From assembly GCF_024055795.1 (NCBI RefSeq), contig NZ_JAMXMY010000020.1:1-64000 (forward strand): DNA of 64,000 bases, in the 5' to 3' direction. Below, piece by piece: positions 34,613-43,408 of the stretch. The notes beneath the pieces were generated by a model, which worked only from the letters and a program-made list of their open reading frames with translations, made no database searches and was not told the DNA's origin. This DNA comes from Actinoallomurus purpureus (GTDB taxonomy: Bacteria; Actinomycetota; Actinomycetes; Streptosporangiales; Streptosporangiaceae). The position numbers and the translations under genes were made by a program. How positions within the stretch are numbered: position 1 is the stretch's first letter; the number at the start of each line of letters is the position of its first letter.

Positions 34613-35392
34613 TCACAGGTCCGGGAGGCCGAGGTCCAGGGTCGGCTGGTCGGTGCCGCCGTCGACCTCCAGGACGCGCCCGGTGACGAACGCCCCTGCG
34701 GGCGAGGCCAGGTAGAGCACGGTCGCGGCGATGTCCTCGGGGTCGCCGATGCGCCGCAGCGGCGTGTTGTCCTCCATCGTGGTCCGCAGCTCGTCGTTGG
34801 TCGTCACGATCTCCAGGGCGGAGGTGGCGACCGAGCCGACGGCGATGGCGTTGACGCGGATCCGGGGCGCCAGGTCGAGGGCCGCGAGCCGCGTGTAGTG
34901 CGCCAGCGCCGCCTTGGCCGTGCCGTAGGCCAGGAAGCCGCGGCCGGTGATGCGGCCCATGACGGAGGAGATGTTGACGACCGCGCCCTCGGTGATGTGC
35001 GGTACCGCCGCGCGGGTCAGGGCGTGCGCGGTGCCGACGTTGAAGTGGAAGGCCTCGGCCAGGAACTCGTCCGTCGTGTCGAGGAAGGCGCGCGGCATGG
35101 TGCCGCCGACGTTGTTGACGACCACGTCGATCCGGCCGAACGCCTCGACCGCCGAGGCGGCCAGCCCGGCGGCCGCCGTCAGGTCGGTCAGGTCGGCGGG
35201 GACGACCACGGCCCGCCGTCCGGCGTCCTCGATCTCGCGGGCGACCTTGCGGAGCTGGTCCTCGCTGCGGGCGGAGATCAGGACGTCGGCGCCGGCCTGG
35301 GCGAGGGCGACCGCGGTCGCGGCCCCGATGCCGCGTCCGGCACCCGTCACGATCGCGGCCCGGCCGGTCAGGCGAAAACGGTCCAGGATCAC
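34613..35392 (-). CDS. Short-chain dehydrogenase/reductase (classical SDR)
   Basis: A 259-residue NAD(P)-dependent oxidoreductase. Visible motifs: [11 protein letters not shown] (cofactor), NNVGG (NNAG variant), catalytic Ser in [15 protein letters not shown] (YxxxK), and a C-terminal DGGT. Full length. The start is GTG at 35392. It forms an operon with the DapB-fold gene and is divergent from TetR at 35640; the gap holds a KstR-type box and a CAG repeat. A lipid or steroid substrate is possible from the box, not proven. Confidence 0.87.
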   Translation of the reverse strand: MILDRFRLTGRAAIVTGAGRGIGAATAVALAQAGADVLISARSEDQLRKVAREIEDAGRRAVVVPADLTDLTAAAGLAASAVEAFGRIDVVVNNVGGTMPRAFLDTTDEFLAEAFHFNVGTAHALTRAAVPHITEGAVVNISSVMGRITGRGFLAYGTAKAALAHYTRLAALDLAPRIRVNAIAVGSVATSALEIVTTNDELRTTMEDNTPLRRIGDPEDIAATVLYLASPAGAFVTGRVLEVDGGTDQPTLDLGLPDL

Positions 35393-35412
35393 GACGCGAG
35401 CCTAAGCATTAC

Positions 35413-35426
35413 TAGAACACGTTTCA
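35413..35426. promoter_or_regulatory. KstR-like 14-base palindromic motif
   Basis: TAGAACACGTTTCA matches TNNAACNNGTTNNA, the consensus published for KstR, the cholesterol-catabolism repressor of mycobacteria. It is 21 bases upstream of the SDR start. The consensus has only eight fixed bases, so chance matches occur; the position in front of an SDR/DapB-like operon makes it worth noting. Confidence 0.4.
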
Positions 35427-35536
35427 ATACCCACTGCGGCGCCCGAACGCCGCCCACGGACCACCCCCGTTGACTTCGGGAAAATCGCCGTTCGCGAGGC
35501 CACCGGAAGGGCGACGATCCCGAACTCAACGAGGCG

Positions 35537-35563
35537 CAGCAGCAGCAGCAGCAGCAGCAGCAG
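35537..35563. repeat. CAG trinucleotide repeat, nine copies
   Basis: Nine uninterrupted CAG units lie between the SDR operon and the tetR gene, about 75 bases upstream of the tetR start. Outside any supported gene. Such pure triplet runs are rare in GC-rich bacterial intergenic DNA and can change length by slippage. Confidence 0.9.
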
Positions 35564-35639
35564 ATGGAAACTTGCCGATTTGGAAAACTTGCCCAGTCGG
35601 CATCTTTTCCGGTCCAGCAAGTTCAGGTACGGTGGTCGC

Positions 35640-36278
35640 ATGGCCACCGGTGACGGGGCTCCCCTGGGGTTGCGGGAGCGGAAGAAGCAGGAGACGCGCG
35701 CGGCGCTGAGCTGGGCGACGATCCGTCTGAGCGTCGAGCGCGGTTGGGACGCCGTGACGGTCGAGGACATCGCCGCCGAGGCGAACGTGTCCGTGCGCAC
35801 GTTCCGCAACTACTTCTCCAGCAAGGCCGAGGCGGTCGTCGCCCGGCACATCGACCGCATGCTGCACGTCGCGGACGACCTGCGCGCCCGTCCGGCCGAC
35901 GAGCCGCTGCCCGAGGCCGTCACGCACGCGGTGCTGGCGCGCTTCGCGCCCGAGCCCGGAGCCGACAGGTCTCCGCGCAGCCGGGAGTTCCTCAGCCAGT
36001 GGGTCAAGGGGATCCGCCTCATGCTCACCGAGCCGGACGTGCAGGGCGAGTTCTTCAAGGCCGATCTGGTCGTCCAGAGGGAGCTGGCCACGGCGATCGC
36101 CGAGCGCATCGGCACGGACGTCGCTCGCGACATCTATCCGAGCCTCGTCGCCGCCGCGACCGGCGCGGCCGCCACGGTCGCCATGGACCACTGGCTGCGC
36201 TCCGACCCGACGGTCCCCATCGGCGTGATCCTGAGCGACGCGCTCGACAGGATCTGGGCCGGACTGCCCGTCCCCTGA
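35640..36278 (+). CDS. TetR-family transcriptional regulator
   Basis: A 212-residue repressor. The N-terminal helix-turn-helix reads VEDIAAEANVSVRTFRNYFS (about 38-57), preceded by KKQETRAALSWA. The ligand-binding domain follows. The ATG at 35640 is preferred over upstream in-frame ATG at 35580, because direct repeats of a probable operator (GAAACTTGCC, GAAAACTTGCC) occupy 35567-35596. It is followed by the flavin monooxygenase gene after 87 bases, a common TetR/monooxygenase pair in actinobacteria; control of that gene is likely. The ligand is unknown. Confidence 0.88.
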   Translation: MATGDGAPLGLRERKKQETRAALSWATIRLSVERGWDAVTVEDIAAEANVSVRTFRNYFSSKAEAVVARHIDRMLHVADDLRARPADEPLPEAVTHAVLARFAPEPGADRSPRSREFLSQWVKGIRLMLTEPDVQGEFFKADLVVQRELATAIAERIGTDVARDIYPSLVAAATGAAATVAMDHWLRSDPTVPIGVILSDALDRIWAGLPVP

Positions 36279-36365
36279 TAGCGGCCCCGTACCAGCCCGC
36301 GTGCTCCCAGCCGCCGGGCCGCTCCGTCATGCCCTCACATCGGTCTTCACCAGGAGGAACACTCA

Positions 36366-37913
36366 ATGATCAGTGATGTCGTCATCGCCGGCGCCGGGCC
36401 CAACGGGCTCATGCTGGCCTGCGAGCTCAGCCTCGCCGGGGTACGCCCGATCGTCCTGGAGCGACTGCCGGAGTCGAGCGCGGAGCCGCGCGCCAACGGT
36501 CTGGTCGGCCAGGTCGTGCGCATGCTCGACCGCCGGGGCCTGTACGAGCGGCTCAGCGGGAGCAAGGAACCGCCGCAGCCGGCTCCCGCGTACATGTTCG
36601 GTGCGCTTCCCCTGGACCTGTCGGCGCTGGAGGACAACCCGCTCTTCCTGCTGCCGGTTCCGCAGGTCCGCATCACCCAGGTCCTGGCGGAGCGCGCCGT
36701 CGAGCTCGGCGTGGAGATCCGACGCGGTCACGCCCTCGCCGACCTGGACCAGGACGACGAGGCGGTCACCGTCACGGTCATGGGCCCGGACGGCTCCTAC
36801 CGGATTCGGACGCGCTACCTGGTCGGCGCGGACGGCGGGCAGAGTGTGACGCGGAAGCGGTCCGGCATCGACTTCCCGGGTGTCACCCGGGACGACACCG
36901 TCTCCCGCACCGTGCATGCCCACCCGCCGGCAGCGTGGGTGGATCCGGCCACCGGTGCGCTGGACGTCCCCGGCTACGGCGTCATCCCGTCGTTCATGCA
37001 TCACCGCAACGAGCGCGGCGTGTTCGCCTTCGCGCCTTTCCCGGGCCGGGAGCCGCTGGTCACCACCCTGGAGTTGGGCGCACCGGGAGACGGCGACGGA
37101 CCGATGACACTCGACGAGATGCGGGCGAGCATCCGCCGGGTGCTCGGTGTCGACATGCCGCTCGGCCCGCCCACCGGCGAGGGACCCCACCTGCTGCGGC
37201 GGTTGACCGGCGGCAACACGCGCCTGGCCGAGCGGTTCCGCGACCGGCGGGTCTTCCTGGTCGGCGACGCCGCCCACGTGCACTCCGCGATCGGCGGGCC
37301 CGGGCTCAACCTGGGGCTACAGGACACGGTCAACCTCGGCTGGAAGCTCGCCGCCGAGATCCTCGGGCACGCCCCGCCCCGGCTCCTGGACACGTACGAG
37401 ACCGAGCGGCGGCCCGTCGCCGAGCGCGTGGTCTTGCACACGCAGGCACAGTCCGCGCTCATCGCTCCGGGCAGCGAGGTCACCGCACTGCGCGAGCTGT
37501 TCACCGAACTGCTCGGCGACCGGAACACCGTACGGCGCATCGCGGACCTGATGGCGGGCGCGGACATCCGGTACGACATGGGGGTACGGGACGCGCATCC
37601 CCTGGTCGGACGGTGGGCCCCGGACCTGGTGCTGCGCACCGAGACGGGGACGGTCCGGCTGGCGGAGCCGACCCGGACCGCGCGGCCGCTCCTGCTGGAC
37701 CTGACCGAGGACGCCTCCCTCGGATCGGCCCTGCCCGCCCGGGGCGATCAGATCGACGTGGTCACCGCGCGCCCCCGTGGTCCCGAGGCACCGGCCACCG
37801 CAATGCTCCTCCGGCCCGACTGCTACGTGGCGTGGGCATCGGACTCCGCCCGCCCGGACGCCGCAGAGCTGGACGGCCTCCACGCGGCCGTACGGCGGTG
37901 GTTCGGCCTCTGA
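36366..37913 (+). CDS. Group A flavin monooxygenase (PHBH fold)
   Basis: A 515-residue FAD- and NAD(P)H-dependent aromatic hydroxylase. The FAD-binding GAGPNG is at residues 9-14, the DG motif appears as YLVGADGGQS, and GD as VFLVGDAAHVHSAIGGPGLN; the C-terminal thioredoxin-like domain is present. It resembles rifampicin monooxygenases and polyketide hydroxylases. RBS AGGAGG. Regulated probably by the TetR gene upstream. It could act on aromatic antibiotics or phenolic compounds; substrate unresolved. A hairpin terminator (37935-37963) lies between its stop and the convergent dehydrogenase. Confidence 0.88.
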   Translation: MISDVVIAGAGPNGLMLACELSLAGVRPIVLERLPESSAEPRANGLVGQVVRMLDRRGLYERLSGSKEPPQPAPAYMFGALPLDLSALEDNPLFLLPVPQVRITQVLAERAVELGVEIRRGHALADLDQDDEAVTVTVMGPDGSYRIRTRYLVGADGGQSVTRKRSGIDFPGVTRDDTVSRTVHAHPPAAWVDPATGALDVPGYGVIPSFMHHRNERGVFAFAPFPGREPLVTTLELGAPGDGDGPMTLDEMRASIRRVLGVDMPLGPPTGEGPHLLRRLTGGNTRLAERFRDRRVFLVGDAAHVHSAIGGPGLNLGLQDTVNLGWKLAAEILGHAPPRLLDTYETERRPVAERVVLHTQAQSALIAPGSEVTALRELFTELLGDRNTVRRIADLMAGADIRYDMGVRDAHPLVGRWAPDLVLRTETGTVRLAEPTRTARPLLLDLTEDASLGSALPARGDQIDVVTARPRGPEAPATAMLLRPDCYVAWASDSARPDAAELDGLHAAVRRWFGL

Positions 37914-37934
37914 GATCGCGTCAAGGAGCGGTTG

Positions 37935-37963
37935 GAGCCCCCTGCGCGCCGGGCAGGGGGCTC
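37935..37963. terminator. Bidirectional hairpin terminator
   Basis: GAGCCCCCTG and its complement, 10-base arms around a 9-base loop, between the stops of the convergent monooxygenase and dehydrogenase genes. No T run follows. Confidence 0.75.
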
Positions 37964-37967
37964 TCGC

Positions 37968-39302
37968 TCAGTACGGGGACGCGCCAGAGGTCAGCCAGGC
38001 CAGGTGCTCGACGAGCAGGTCGCGGAAGACGCGGGACTCGCGGAGGTCCTCTCCGAAGACCTCGCTGATGGACAGCAGCGCGTCGACCACCTCGGCGGGC
38101 CGGATCGCGCGGGAGACCGCCATGCGCAGGTGGTCGGCGAGCGGGTCGTCGAGTTCCCTGGCGGTCCAGACGTGACGCATCCACGCCGCGACGGCCAGCG
38201 CCGCCCAGCGGGGTTCGGCCCCGGCCGCGAGGCGGTCGCGGACGACGCCGAGCAGACGCTGCGGCAGCTTCTGCGAGCCGTCCATCGCGATCTGCCCGGT
38301 GCGGTGCCTCAGCGCCGGGTTGGCGAATCGGTCCAGCAGCGACGCCTTGTACTGCTCCAGGTCGAAGCCGGCCGGGACGGTCAGCGTCGGCGTCGCCTCC
38401 TCGTCCATGTAGCGGCGCAGGGGGTCGCGGAGCACGTCGACCGCCTCGGAGACGTACTCGAAGCGCGAGCCGAGGTAGGCCAGCATCGAGTGCGCCCCGT
38501 TGAGCAGCCGCAGCTTCATCAGCTCGTACGGCGCGACGTCATCGGTGAAGATCGCGCCTGCCTTCTCCCAGGCGGGGCGGCCCGCCGCGAAGGAGTCCTC
38601 GATGACCCACTGCGTGAACGGCTCGGTGACGACCACGCCGAGGTCGCGGACGCCGAGCAGGCGCTCGGCCTCGTCCAGGTCCTCCGCCGTGGCGGCGGGG
38701 ACGATCCGGTCGACCATCGTCGCCGGGAAGGCCGTGTCACAGGTGATCTTCACGCCCGCCCGCTCGGCGTACTCCTCGACCAGACCGCGCAGGGTCGCTC
38801 CGTTGGACGTCAGGTTGTCGCAGCACAGCACGGTCACCGGGGCCTCCCGCCGCGCCAGGCCCCGTACGAGCCGGCCGATGACCGTACGCGGCTCGCGGCC
38901 GGTGATGTCCAGGCAGATCTCCGGGTCGTCGAGGCGGAGCCGCCCGGTCGCCGGGTCGTGCCGGTAGCCCTTCTCCGTCACGGTCAGCGAGACGATCCGC
39001 ACCGCCGGATCGGCGATCCGGTCGGCGGTCGCGTCGCCGGTCAGGACCTCCCGGACCGAGCCGATGATCCTCGCCGACACGCCCTCGCGGCCGCGTTCGA
39101 GCACGCTGTACAGCCCGTCCTGCGGGGCGAGCTGCTCGACCACGCTCGCGCTGCGCTGGGTGATCCCGCAGATCCCCCAGCCGTCGCCGGCGTCCTCGGT
39201 GTAGACCGCCTGGTGCGCCCGGTGGAACGCGCCGATTCCCAGGTGCACGATCCCCACCGACGACGGCACCTGCCGCGGCCGGCTCGTCAGTGACAGCCGC
39301 AT
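37968..39302 (-). CDS. Mannitol dehydrogenase family oxidoreductase (UxuB/UxaB-like)
   Basis: A 444-residue NAD-dependent dehydrogenase of the family that contains fructuronate reductase (UxuB), tagaturonate reductase (UxaB) and mannitol dehydrogenase. Motifs: VHLGIGAFHRAHQ (cofactor), TVTEKGY, LCCDNLTSNG, and the catalytic Lys segment MKLRLLNGAHSMLAYLG. The ATG at 39302 lies behind GGGAGGA; the longer frame upstream is shadow. In this operon it follows a truncated altronate-dehydratase gene, so oxidation or reduction of a hexuronate-type sugar acid is the likely reaction. The exact substrate is not decidable from sequence. Confidence 0.85.
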   Translation of the reverse strand: MRLSLTSRPRQVPSSVGIVHLGIGAFHRAHQAVYTEDAGDGWGICGITQRSASVVEQLAPQDGLYSVLERGREGVSARIIGSVREVLTGDATADRIADPAVRIVSLTVTEKGYRHDPATGRLRLDDPEICLDITGREPRTVIGRLVRGLARREAPVTVLCCDNLTSNGATLRGLVEEYAERAGVKITCDTAFPATMVDRIVPAATAEDLDEAERLLGVRDLGVVVTEPFTQWVIEDSFAAGRPAWEKAGAIFTDDVAPYELMKLRLLNGAHSMLAYLGSRFEYVSEAVDVLRDPLRRYMDEEATPTLTVPAGFDLEQYKASLLDRFANPALRHRTGQIAMDGSQKLPQRLLGVVRDRLAAGAEPRWAALAVAAWMRHVWTARELDDPLADHLRMAVSRAIRPAEVVDALLSISEVFGEDLRESRVFRDLLVEHLAWLTSGASPY

Positions 39303-39325
39303 GGTGTCCTCCCGTTGATCGGTCC

Positions 39326-39745
39326 TCACAGCACCGCCCCGATCTGCCAGGGCGGCGAAGTCATCATCGCCGGAGCCGAGCTCTTCGGCAGCCGTTCCGC
39401 GGCCCGAGGCGACCTCCAGCAACAGCCGCAGCCGAGCCCGACCACGAGCAGGGCGGCGAAGTTCGGATGCCGGGCGTAGCCGTTCAGGGTGCGCCGCAGC
39501 AGCCGGATGCCGTCGCCGTCGGCCGCCATCCCGCAGCCCGTGCCGTGCGTGAGGGCGACGACGCCGTCCACGTTCGAGAACTCCTCCGCGAGGGCCGCCG
39601 ACCGGCTCGCGATCATCTTCGCGACCGTCGCGGAGCAGTTCACCGACGCGAGGATGCCGATGTGGTTTCGGGTGCCGACCGGCCTCTTCGGTCGCGTGCT
39701 CCCGCGAGCCCGCACCGGCGTGGCATCCTCACGCCGAGTCTTCAT
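39326..39745 (-). pseudogene. Truncated UxaA-type altronate/galactarate dehydratase
   Basis: The first 100 residues are a normal N-terminus of the UxaA catalytic subunit: VGTRNHIGILASVNCSATVA, then NVDGVVALTHGTGCGM and RHPNFAALLVVGLGC. At that point (near residue 106) a family protein would continue with EVNQI and about 290 more residues; here the frame reads unrelated sequence (CCWRSPRAAERLPKSS) and stops at 39326. The start is natural, four bases after the IolB-like stop. The missing part is not in the window, so this is a deletion. The UxaA step, altronate to 2-keto-3-deoxygluconate, would be lost. Confidence 0.72.
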
Positions 39746-39749
39746 GTCG

Positions 39750-40490
39750 TCAGCCGTTCTGGACCCAGGCGTGCTCAGGGTCGAGGTAGGGGATCATCTG
39801 CCGGCCCTCACCGGCCATGACCCACAGGTAGCAGAGCGAGTAGCCGGGGGCGGCGACGACCGGGTGGTAGCCGGCCGGGATGGTCGCGACGTCGCCGTCG
39901 CGGACGGTGAAGCACTCCTCGCCCTCGCCGTCGTAGCGGATCTGCACGCCGAAGCCGTTCGCCGGGTCGAGCTTGAACAGGTAGACCTCCTCGAGCCGGA
40001 CCTCGCGGGGCGGCTCATGGGTGTCGTGCTTGTGCGGCGGATAGCTGGACCAGTTCCCCGGCGGGTTGATCGTCTCGCCGAGGAGCAGCCGCCCGGCGTC
40101 GTCGCCGGGGCCGAGGATCGTACGGACCGTGCGCGACCAGTTCCCGTCGCCGCGCTCGTCGACCTGCTGGTCGTCGGGGCCGATGATCCGGGCCGTACCG
40201 GGCCGGCCGTCGCCGAGCGGGGCGCTCGCGATGACGAGCTGCGCGGGACCGCCCGTCGCCCGGAACGTCAGGGCGGTGTTCGGCGGGGCGTACACCGTGT
40301 GGCCGGGCCCGTCGAACACACCGCTGCGGCCGCCGGCCGTGCCCAGCCCGTCGACGTCGACGACGCCCGAGAGGACGACCGCGGCGACCTCCTCGTCGCG
40401 GTTCAGCTCCAGGGTCTCGCCCTCGGCCAGGTCGGCCAGGTCCAGGCCGATCAGCTCGGTGTCCTTGCCGGGGGTCAGCAGGGTCTTCAA
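39750..40490 (-). CDS. IolB/KduI-family sugar-acid isomerase
   Basis: A 246-residue cupin protein of the family with 5-deoxy-glucuronate isomerase (IolB) and 5-keto-4-deoxyuronate isomerase (KduI). The metal-site segments SSYPPHKHDTHEPPREV and EEVYLFKLDP, then EGEECFTVRDGDVATIPAGY, are typical of IolB. The start is TTG at 40490 with AAGGAGAG upstream, overlapping the previous stop (TTGA). It is the fifth gene of the transporter operon. In inositol catabolism the enzyme would open a sugar-acid ring; here, no other iol gene is present, so a role in another sugar acid is more likely. Confidence 0.8.
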   Translation of the reverse strand: MKTLLTPGKDTELIGLDLADLAEGETLELNRDEEVAAVVLSGVVDVDGLGTAGGRSGVFDGPGHTVYAPPNTALTFRATGGPAQLVIASAPLGDGRPGTARIIGPDDQQVDERGDGNWSRTVRTILGPGDDAGRLLLGETINPPGNWSSYPPHKHDTHEPPREVRLEEVYLFKLDPANGFGVQIRYDGEGEECFTVRDGDVATIPAGYHPVVAAPGYSLCYLWVMAGEGRQMIPYLDPEHAWVQNG

Positions 40491-41359
40491 TCTCTCTCCT
40501 TGATCTGGGTGACCAGCTGGGTGGGGTTGACGAAGCGCAGTGCCGCGACGAGCAGCACGAGCATGGACAGGGTGTAGATGACCGCCATCGCGTCGATCTC
40601 CTGCTGCGCGCGGATGCCCGCGGCCGAGACCGAGTAGTAGAGCGCGACGACGAGGGTCTGGCTGTCGGCCCCGGCGGTGAGGAACGTCAGCTCGAACATG
40701 CCGACCGTCCGCACCAGGACGAGGATCGCCGCGGCGAGCATGCCGGGGATCAGCAGCGGGCCGAGGATCCGCGTGAAGATCACCCAGGTCTTGGCGCCGC
40801 ACATGCGGGCCGCCGCCTCGATCTTCGGGTCGATCTGCTCGATGAACGGCGTCATCACGAGGATGACGAAGGGCACCGCCGGCACGAGGTTGGCGAGGAT
40901 GACGCCGCTGAGCCTCCCGGCCAGGTGGAACTTGTACAGCACGGTGGCCAGCGGCACGCCGTACGTGATCGGCGGGATGAGGATCGGCAGCAGGAACGCC
41001 ACCATGAGCACCCGCTTGCCGGGGAAGTCGCGGCGGGCCAGCGCGTACGCGGCGGGCACGCCGACGATCACGGAGACCACGACGACGGCGATCGCGACCT
41101 CCAGCGTGACCGTCAGGACGCTCCCGAGGTCGAACTCCTTCCACGTCGTGCCGTACCAGTGGGTCGTCCAGCCCTTCGGCAGCCAGCCGCCGAACCACTT
41201 CGTGCCGAACGAGTCGATCACGACCGCGCCGACCACGCCGAGCAGGATGAGGAGGAAGAAGACGACCGCGCCCCAGACGATCCACGCCCCGGGCCGCAGT
41301 GCCACCCGCCTGGGCGCCTTCTCCTCGGCGGCGGGCGGCGCTTCTGTCAAAGTGGTCAC
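40487..41359 (-). CDS. ABC transporter permease (PotC-type)
   Basis: A 290-residue inner-membrane permease with about six helices. The EAA loop that contacts the ATPase reads EAAARMCGAKTWVIFTRILG. The closest large family is spermidine/putrescine-type importers (PotC), but the cluster context suggests a sugar-acid substrate. The GTG start overlaps the stop of the upstream permease by GTGA; the IolB-like gene overlaps its own stop. Confidence 0.87.
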   Translation of the reverse strand: MTTLTEAPPAAEEKAPRRVALRPGAWIVWGAVVFFLLILLGVVGAVVIDSFGTKWFGGWLPKGWTTHWYGTTWKEFDLGSVLTVTLEVAIAVVVVSVIVGVPAAYALARRDFPGKRVLMVAFLLPILIPPITYGVPLATVLYKFHLAGRLSGVILANLVPAVPFVILVMTPFIEQIDPKIEAAARMCGAKTWVIFTRILGPLLIPGMLAAAILVLVRTVGMFELTFLTAGADSQTLVVALYYSVSAAGIRAQQEIDAMAVIYTLSMLVLLVAALRFVNPTQLVTQIKERD

Positions 41360-42282
41360 CCTTTGCCTCCCGTCGCTCCGCGGTACAGGCGGGCGCGCCA
41401 GCCGAGGACGAGGCCGATCACGATCAGCTCGACGGCGCCCATGATCATGGCGATGGCCGAGGCCATGGAGTAGTCGTACTGCTCGAAGGCGGCGTGGAAC
41501 GCGGCGATGGAGATGACCCGCGTCTGCCGCGCGGGTTCACCGACCATGATCGCCGAGGGGAACACCGAGAACGCCAGCACGAACGACAGGCAGAACGTGA
41601 TGGCCAGCCCCGGTGCCAGCAGCGGCAGCGTGATGTGCCGGAACCGCTGGAACCAGTTCGCCCCGAGCGTCGAGGCGGCCCGCTCCAGCGTCGGGTCGAT
41701 CCCGGTCAGGTACGACAGGGTGAGCAGGAAGGCGAACGGGAACCCGGTGATGACGAGGGAGAAGACGACGCCCCAGTAGTTGTGCGTGAGCCGCACCGGG
41801 TGGTCGACGATCCCGACGTCCATGAGGATCCGGTTGAACCAGCCGGTCGGCCCCATGAAGGCGAGCAGGCCCTCCGCGGTGAGCACCGTGCCGAGCGTGA
41901 TCGGCACCACGAGGATCGTGGTGATGGTGCGCTTGCCGCGGAACCTGCCGCGCATCCGGTACGCGATGGGCACGGAGGCCAGGACGTTGAACAGCGCGGC
42001 CGGCAGGCCGATCTTCAGAGTGGTCCAGATCGTGTCGCGCAGGTACGGGTCGGCGAAGAAGTTCCGGTAGTCGGCGAACGGCCCGGACCCGTACCTGTTC
42101 ACCGCCTCCGAGCCGGGCTGCGGCTGGAACGACAGCTGCAGCCCGTACACGAACGGGTAGATGAACAGCGCGACGACGAAGACGACCGCGGGCAGCAGGA
42201 GCAGGAGCGTACGGTCGACACCGCGTTCGGCGAGCCGGTGCCGCAGCGCGATGCGCGGAGAGGCGACGGCCGACGAGGCCAC
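41356..42282 (-). CDS. ABC transporter permease (PotB-type)
   Basis: A 308-residue inner-membrane permease, about six helices. The EAA loop reads ERAASTLGANWFQRFRHITL. It is the partner of the 40487-41359 permease, with overlapping stop and start. The GTG start at 42282 follows the ATPase stop without a gap. Together with the ATPase and binding protein it makes a complete importer. Confidence 0.87.
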   Translation of the reverse strand: MASSAVASPRIALRHRLAERGVDRTLLLLLPAVVFVVALFIYPFVYGLQLSFQPQPGSEAVNRYGSGPFADYRNFFADPYLRDTIWTTLKIGLPAALFNVLASVPIAYRMRGRFRGKRTITTILVVPITLGTVLTAEGLLAFMGPTGWFNRILMDVGIVDHPVRLTHNYWGVVFSLVITGFPFAFLLTLSYLTGIDPTLERAASTLGANWFQRFRHITLPLLAPGLAITFCLSFVLAFSVFPSAIMVGEPARQTRVISIAAFHAAFEQYDYSMASAIAMIMGAVELIVIGLVLGWRARLYRGATGGKG

Positions 42283-43368
42283 CTAGGCCACCTCCTCGGG
42301 TGCCGCCGGGCTCTCGGCGGCGAAGACCAGCACCCGCTCCGGCGGCACCGACACCGTCACCCGGTCGCCGGGCGCCAGACGGGTCCCGGCGCGCAGGTGC
42401 AGGTCGACGCCGTCGTCGGTCCGTGCCTGGATCGCCTGCTCGCGCCCCTGGTACTCCACGACCTCGACGGTCACCTCCGTCGCGTTCGGGCCGGCGCCGA
42501 CCGTGAAGTCCTCGGGCCGGATCGCGGCGACCGCCCGCTCACCGAGGTCGTCGCGCCGGACGCCGGTGAGCCCGCCGGCACCGAGCCCATCGAGTACGAC
42601 GGTCTTCTCGTTGACGGACCCGACCGGGAGTTCGAGCTCGTTGCGGTAGCCCATGAAGCCGGCGACGAACCGGTTGGCCGGCTCGGTGTAGACGTGCTCG
42701 GGCGAGCCGATCTGCTGGACCCTGCCCTTCCGGAGCAGGACAAGGCGGTCGGCCAGAGAAAGCGCTTCCTCTTGGTCGTGCGTGACGTAGATGGTGGTCA
42801 GGCCCAGCGTCTGGTGGATGCGCTTGATCTCGGTGCGCATCTCCAGCCGCAGCTTGGCGTCGAGGTTCGACAGGGGCTCGTCCATCAGCACGAGCGGTGG
42901 TTCGAGGACGATCGCGCGGGCGATCGCCACCCGCTGCTGCTGGCCGCCGGACAGCTGTGCCGGGAACTTGTCGGCGTGCTCGGTGAGCTGGACGAGCGTG
43001 AGCGCCTCCTCGACCCGGCGGCGCGCGTCGCCCTTGGGGACCTTGGCCATGCGCAGGCCGAAGCCGATGTTCGAGCGCACCGACATGTGCGGGAACAGCG
43101 CGTAGTTCTGGAAGACCATGCCGAACCCGCGCTGCTCCGGCTGCAAGGTGTCGATCCTGCGGTCGTCCAGCGTGATCGTGCCCCCGGTCAGCGGCAGCAG
43201 CCCGGCCAGGCAGTTCAGCGCGGTGGACTTGCCGCAGCCGGAGGGGCCGAGCAGGGCGACGAACTCACCGCCCGTGATGGTCAGGTCGAGCCCGTCGAGG
43301 GCGCGCACACCCCCGAACTCACGGCTCACCTGGTCGAGCCGCAGTTCCGAGATCTTGGTCTGGCTCAC
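42283..43368 (-). CDS. ABC transporter ATP-binding protein (PotA-type)
   Basis: A 361-residue cytoplasmic ATPase. Walker A GPSGCGKST, Q-loop GMVFQNYALFPH, signature QLSGGQQQRVAIARA, Walker B LVLMDEPLSNLD and the H-loop TIYVTHDQ are all intact. The last 110 residues form a TOBE domain, as in PotA/MalK-type importers. The GTG at 43368 was chosen over an upstream ATG because GAGGAG lies five bases before it. Confidence 0.92.
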   Translation of the reverse strand: MSQTKISELRLDQVSREFGGVRALDGLDLTITGGEFVALLGPSGCGKSTALNCLAGLLPLTGGTITLDDRRIDTLQPEQRGFGMVFQNYALFPHMSVRSNIGFGLRMAKVPKGDARRRVEEALTLVQLTEHADKFPAQLSGGQQQRVAIARAIVLEPPLVLMDEPLSNLDAKLRLEMRTEIKRIHQTLGLTTIYVTHDQEEALSLADRLVLLRKGRVQQIGSPEHVYTEPANRFVAGFMGYRNELELPVGSVNEKTVVLDGLGAGGLTGVRRDDLGERAVAAIRPEDFTVGAGPNATEVTVEVVEYQGREQAIQARTDDGVDLHLRAGTRLAPGDRVTVSVPPERVLVFAAESPAAPEEVA

Positions 43369-43408
43369 TTCCGCTCCTCGCCGGGGCCGGACGTACGCGG
43401 GGCCAGGC

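Noticed and set aside
35402-35809. Minus-strand frame with a run of nine Leu
   Set aside because: The Leu run is only the CAG repeat read on the other strand; the rest is a shadow of the tetR gene.
39750-40490. IolB-like gene as evidence for a myo-inositol catabolic operon
   Set aside because: No other iol gene (iolA, C, D, E or G) is present; the neighbours are uronate-type enzymes.
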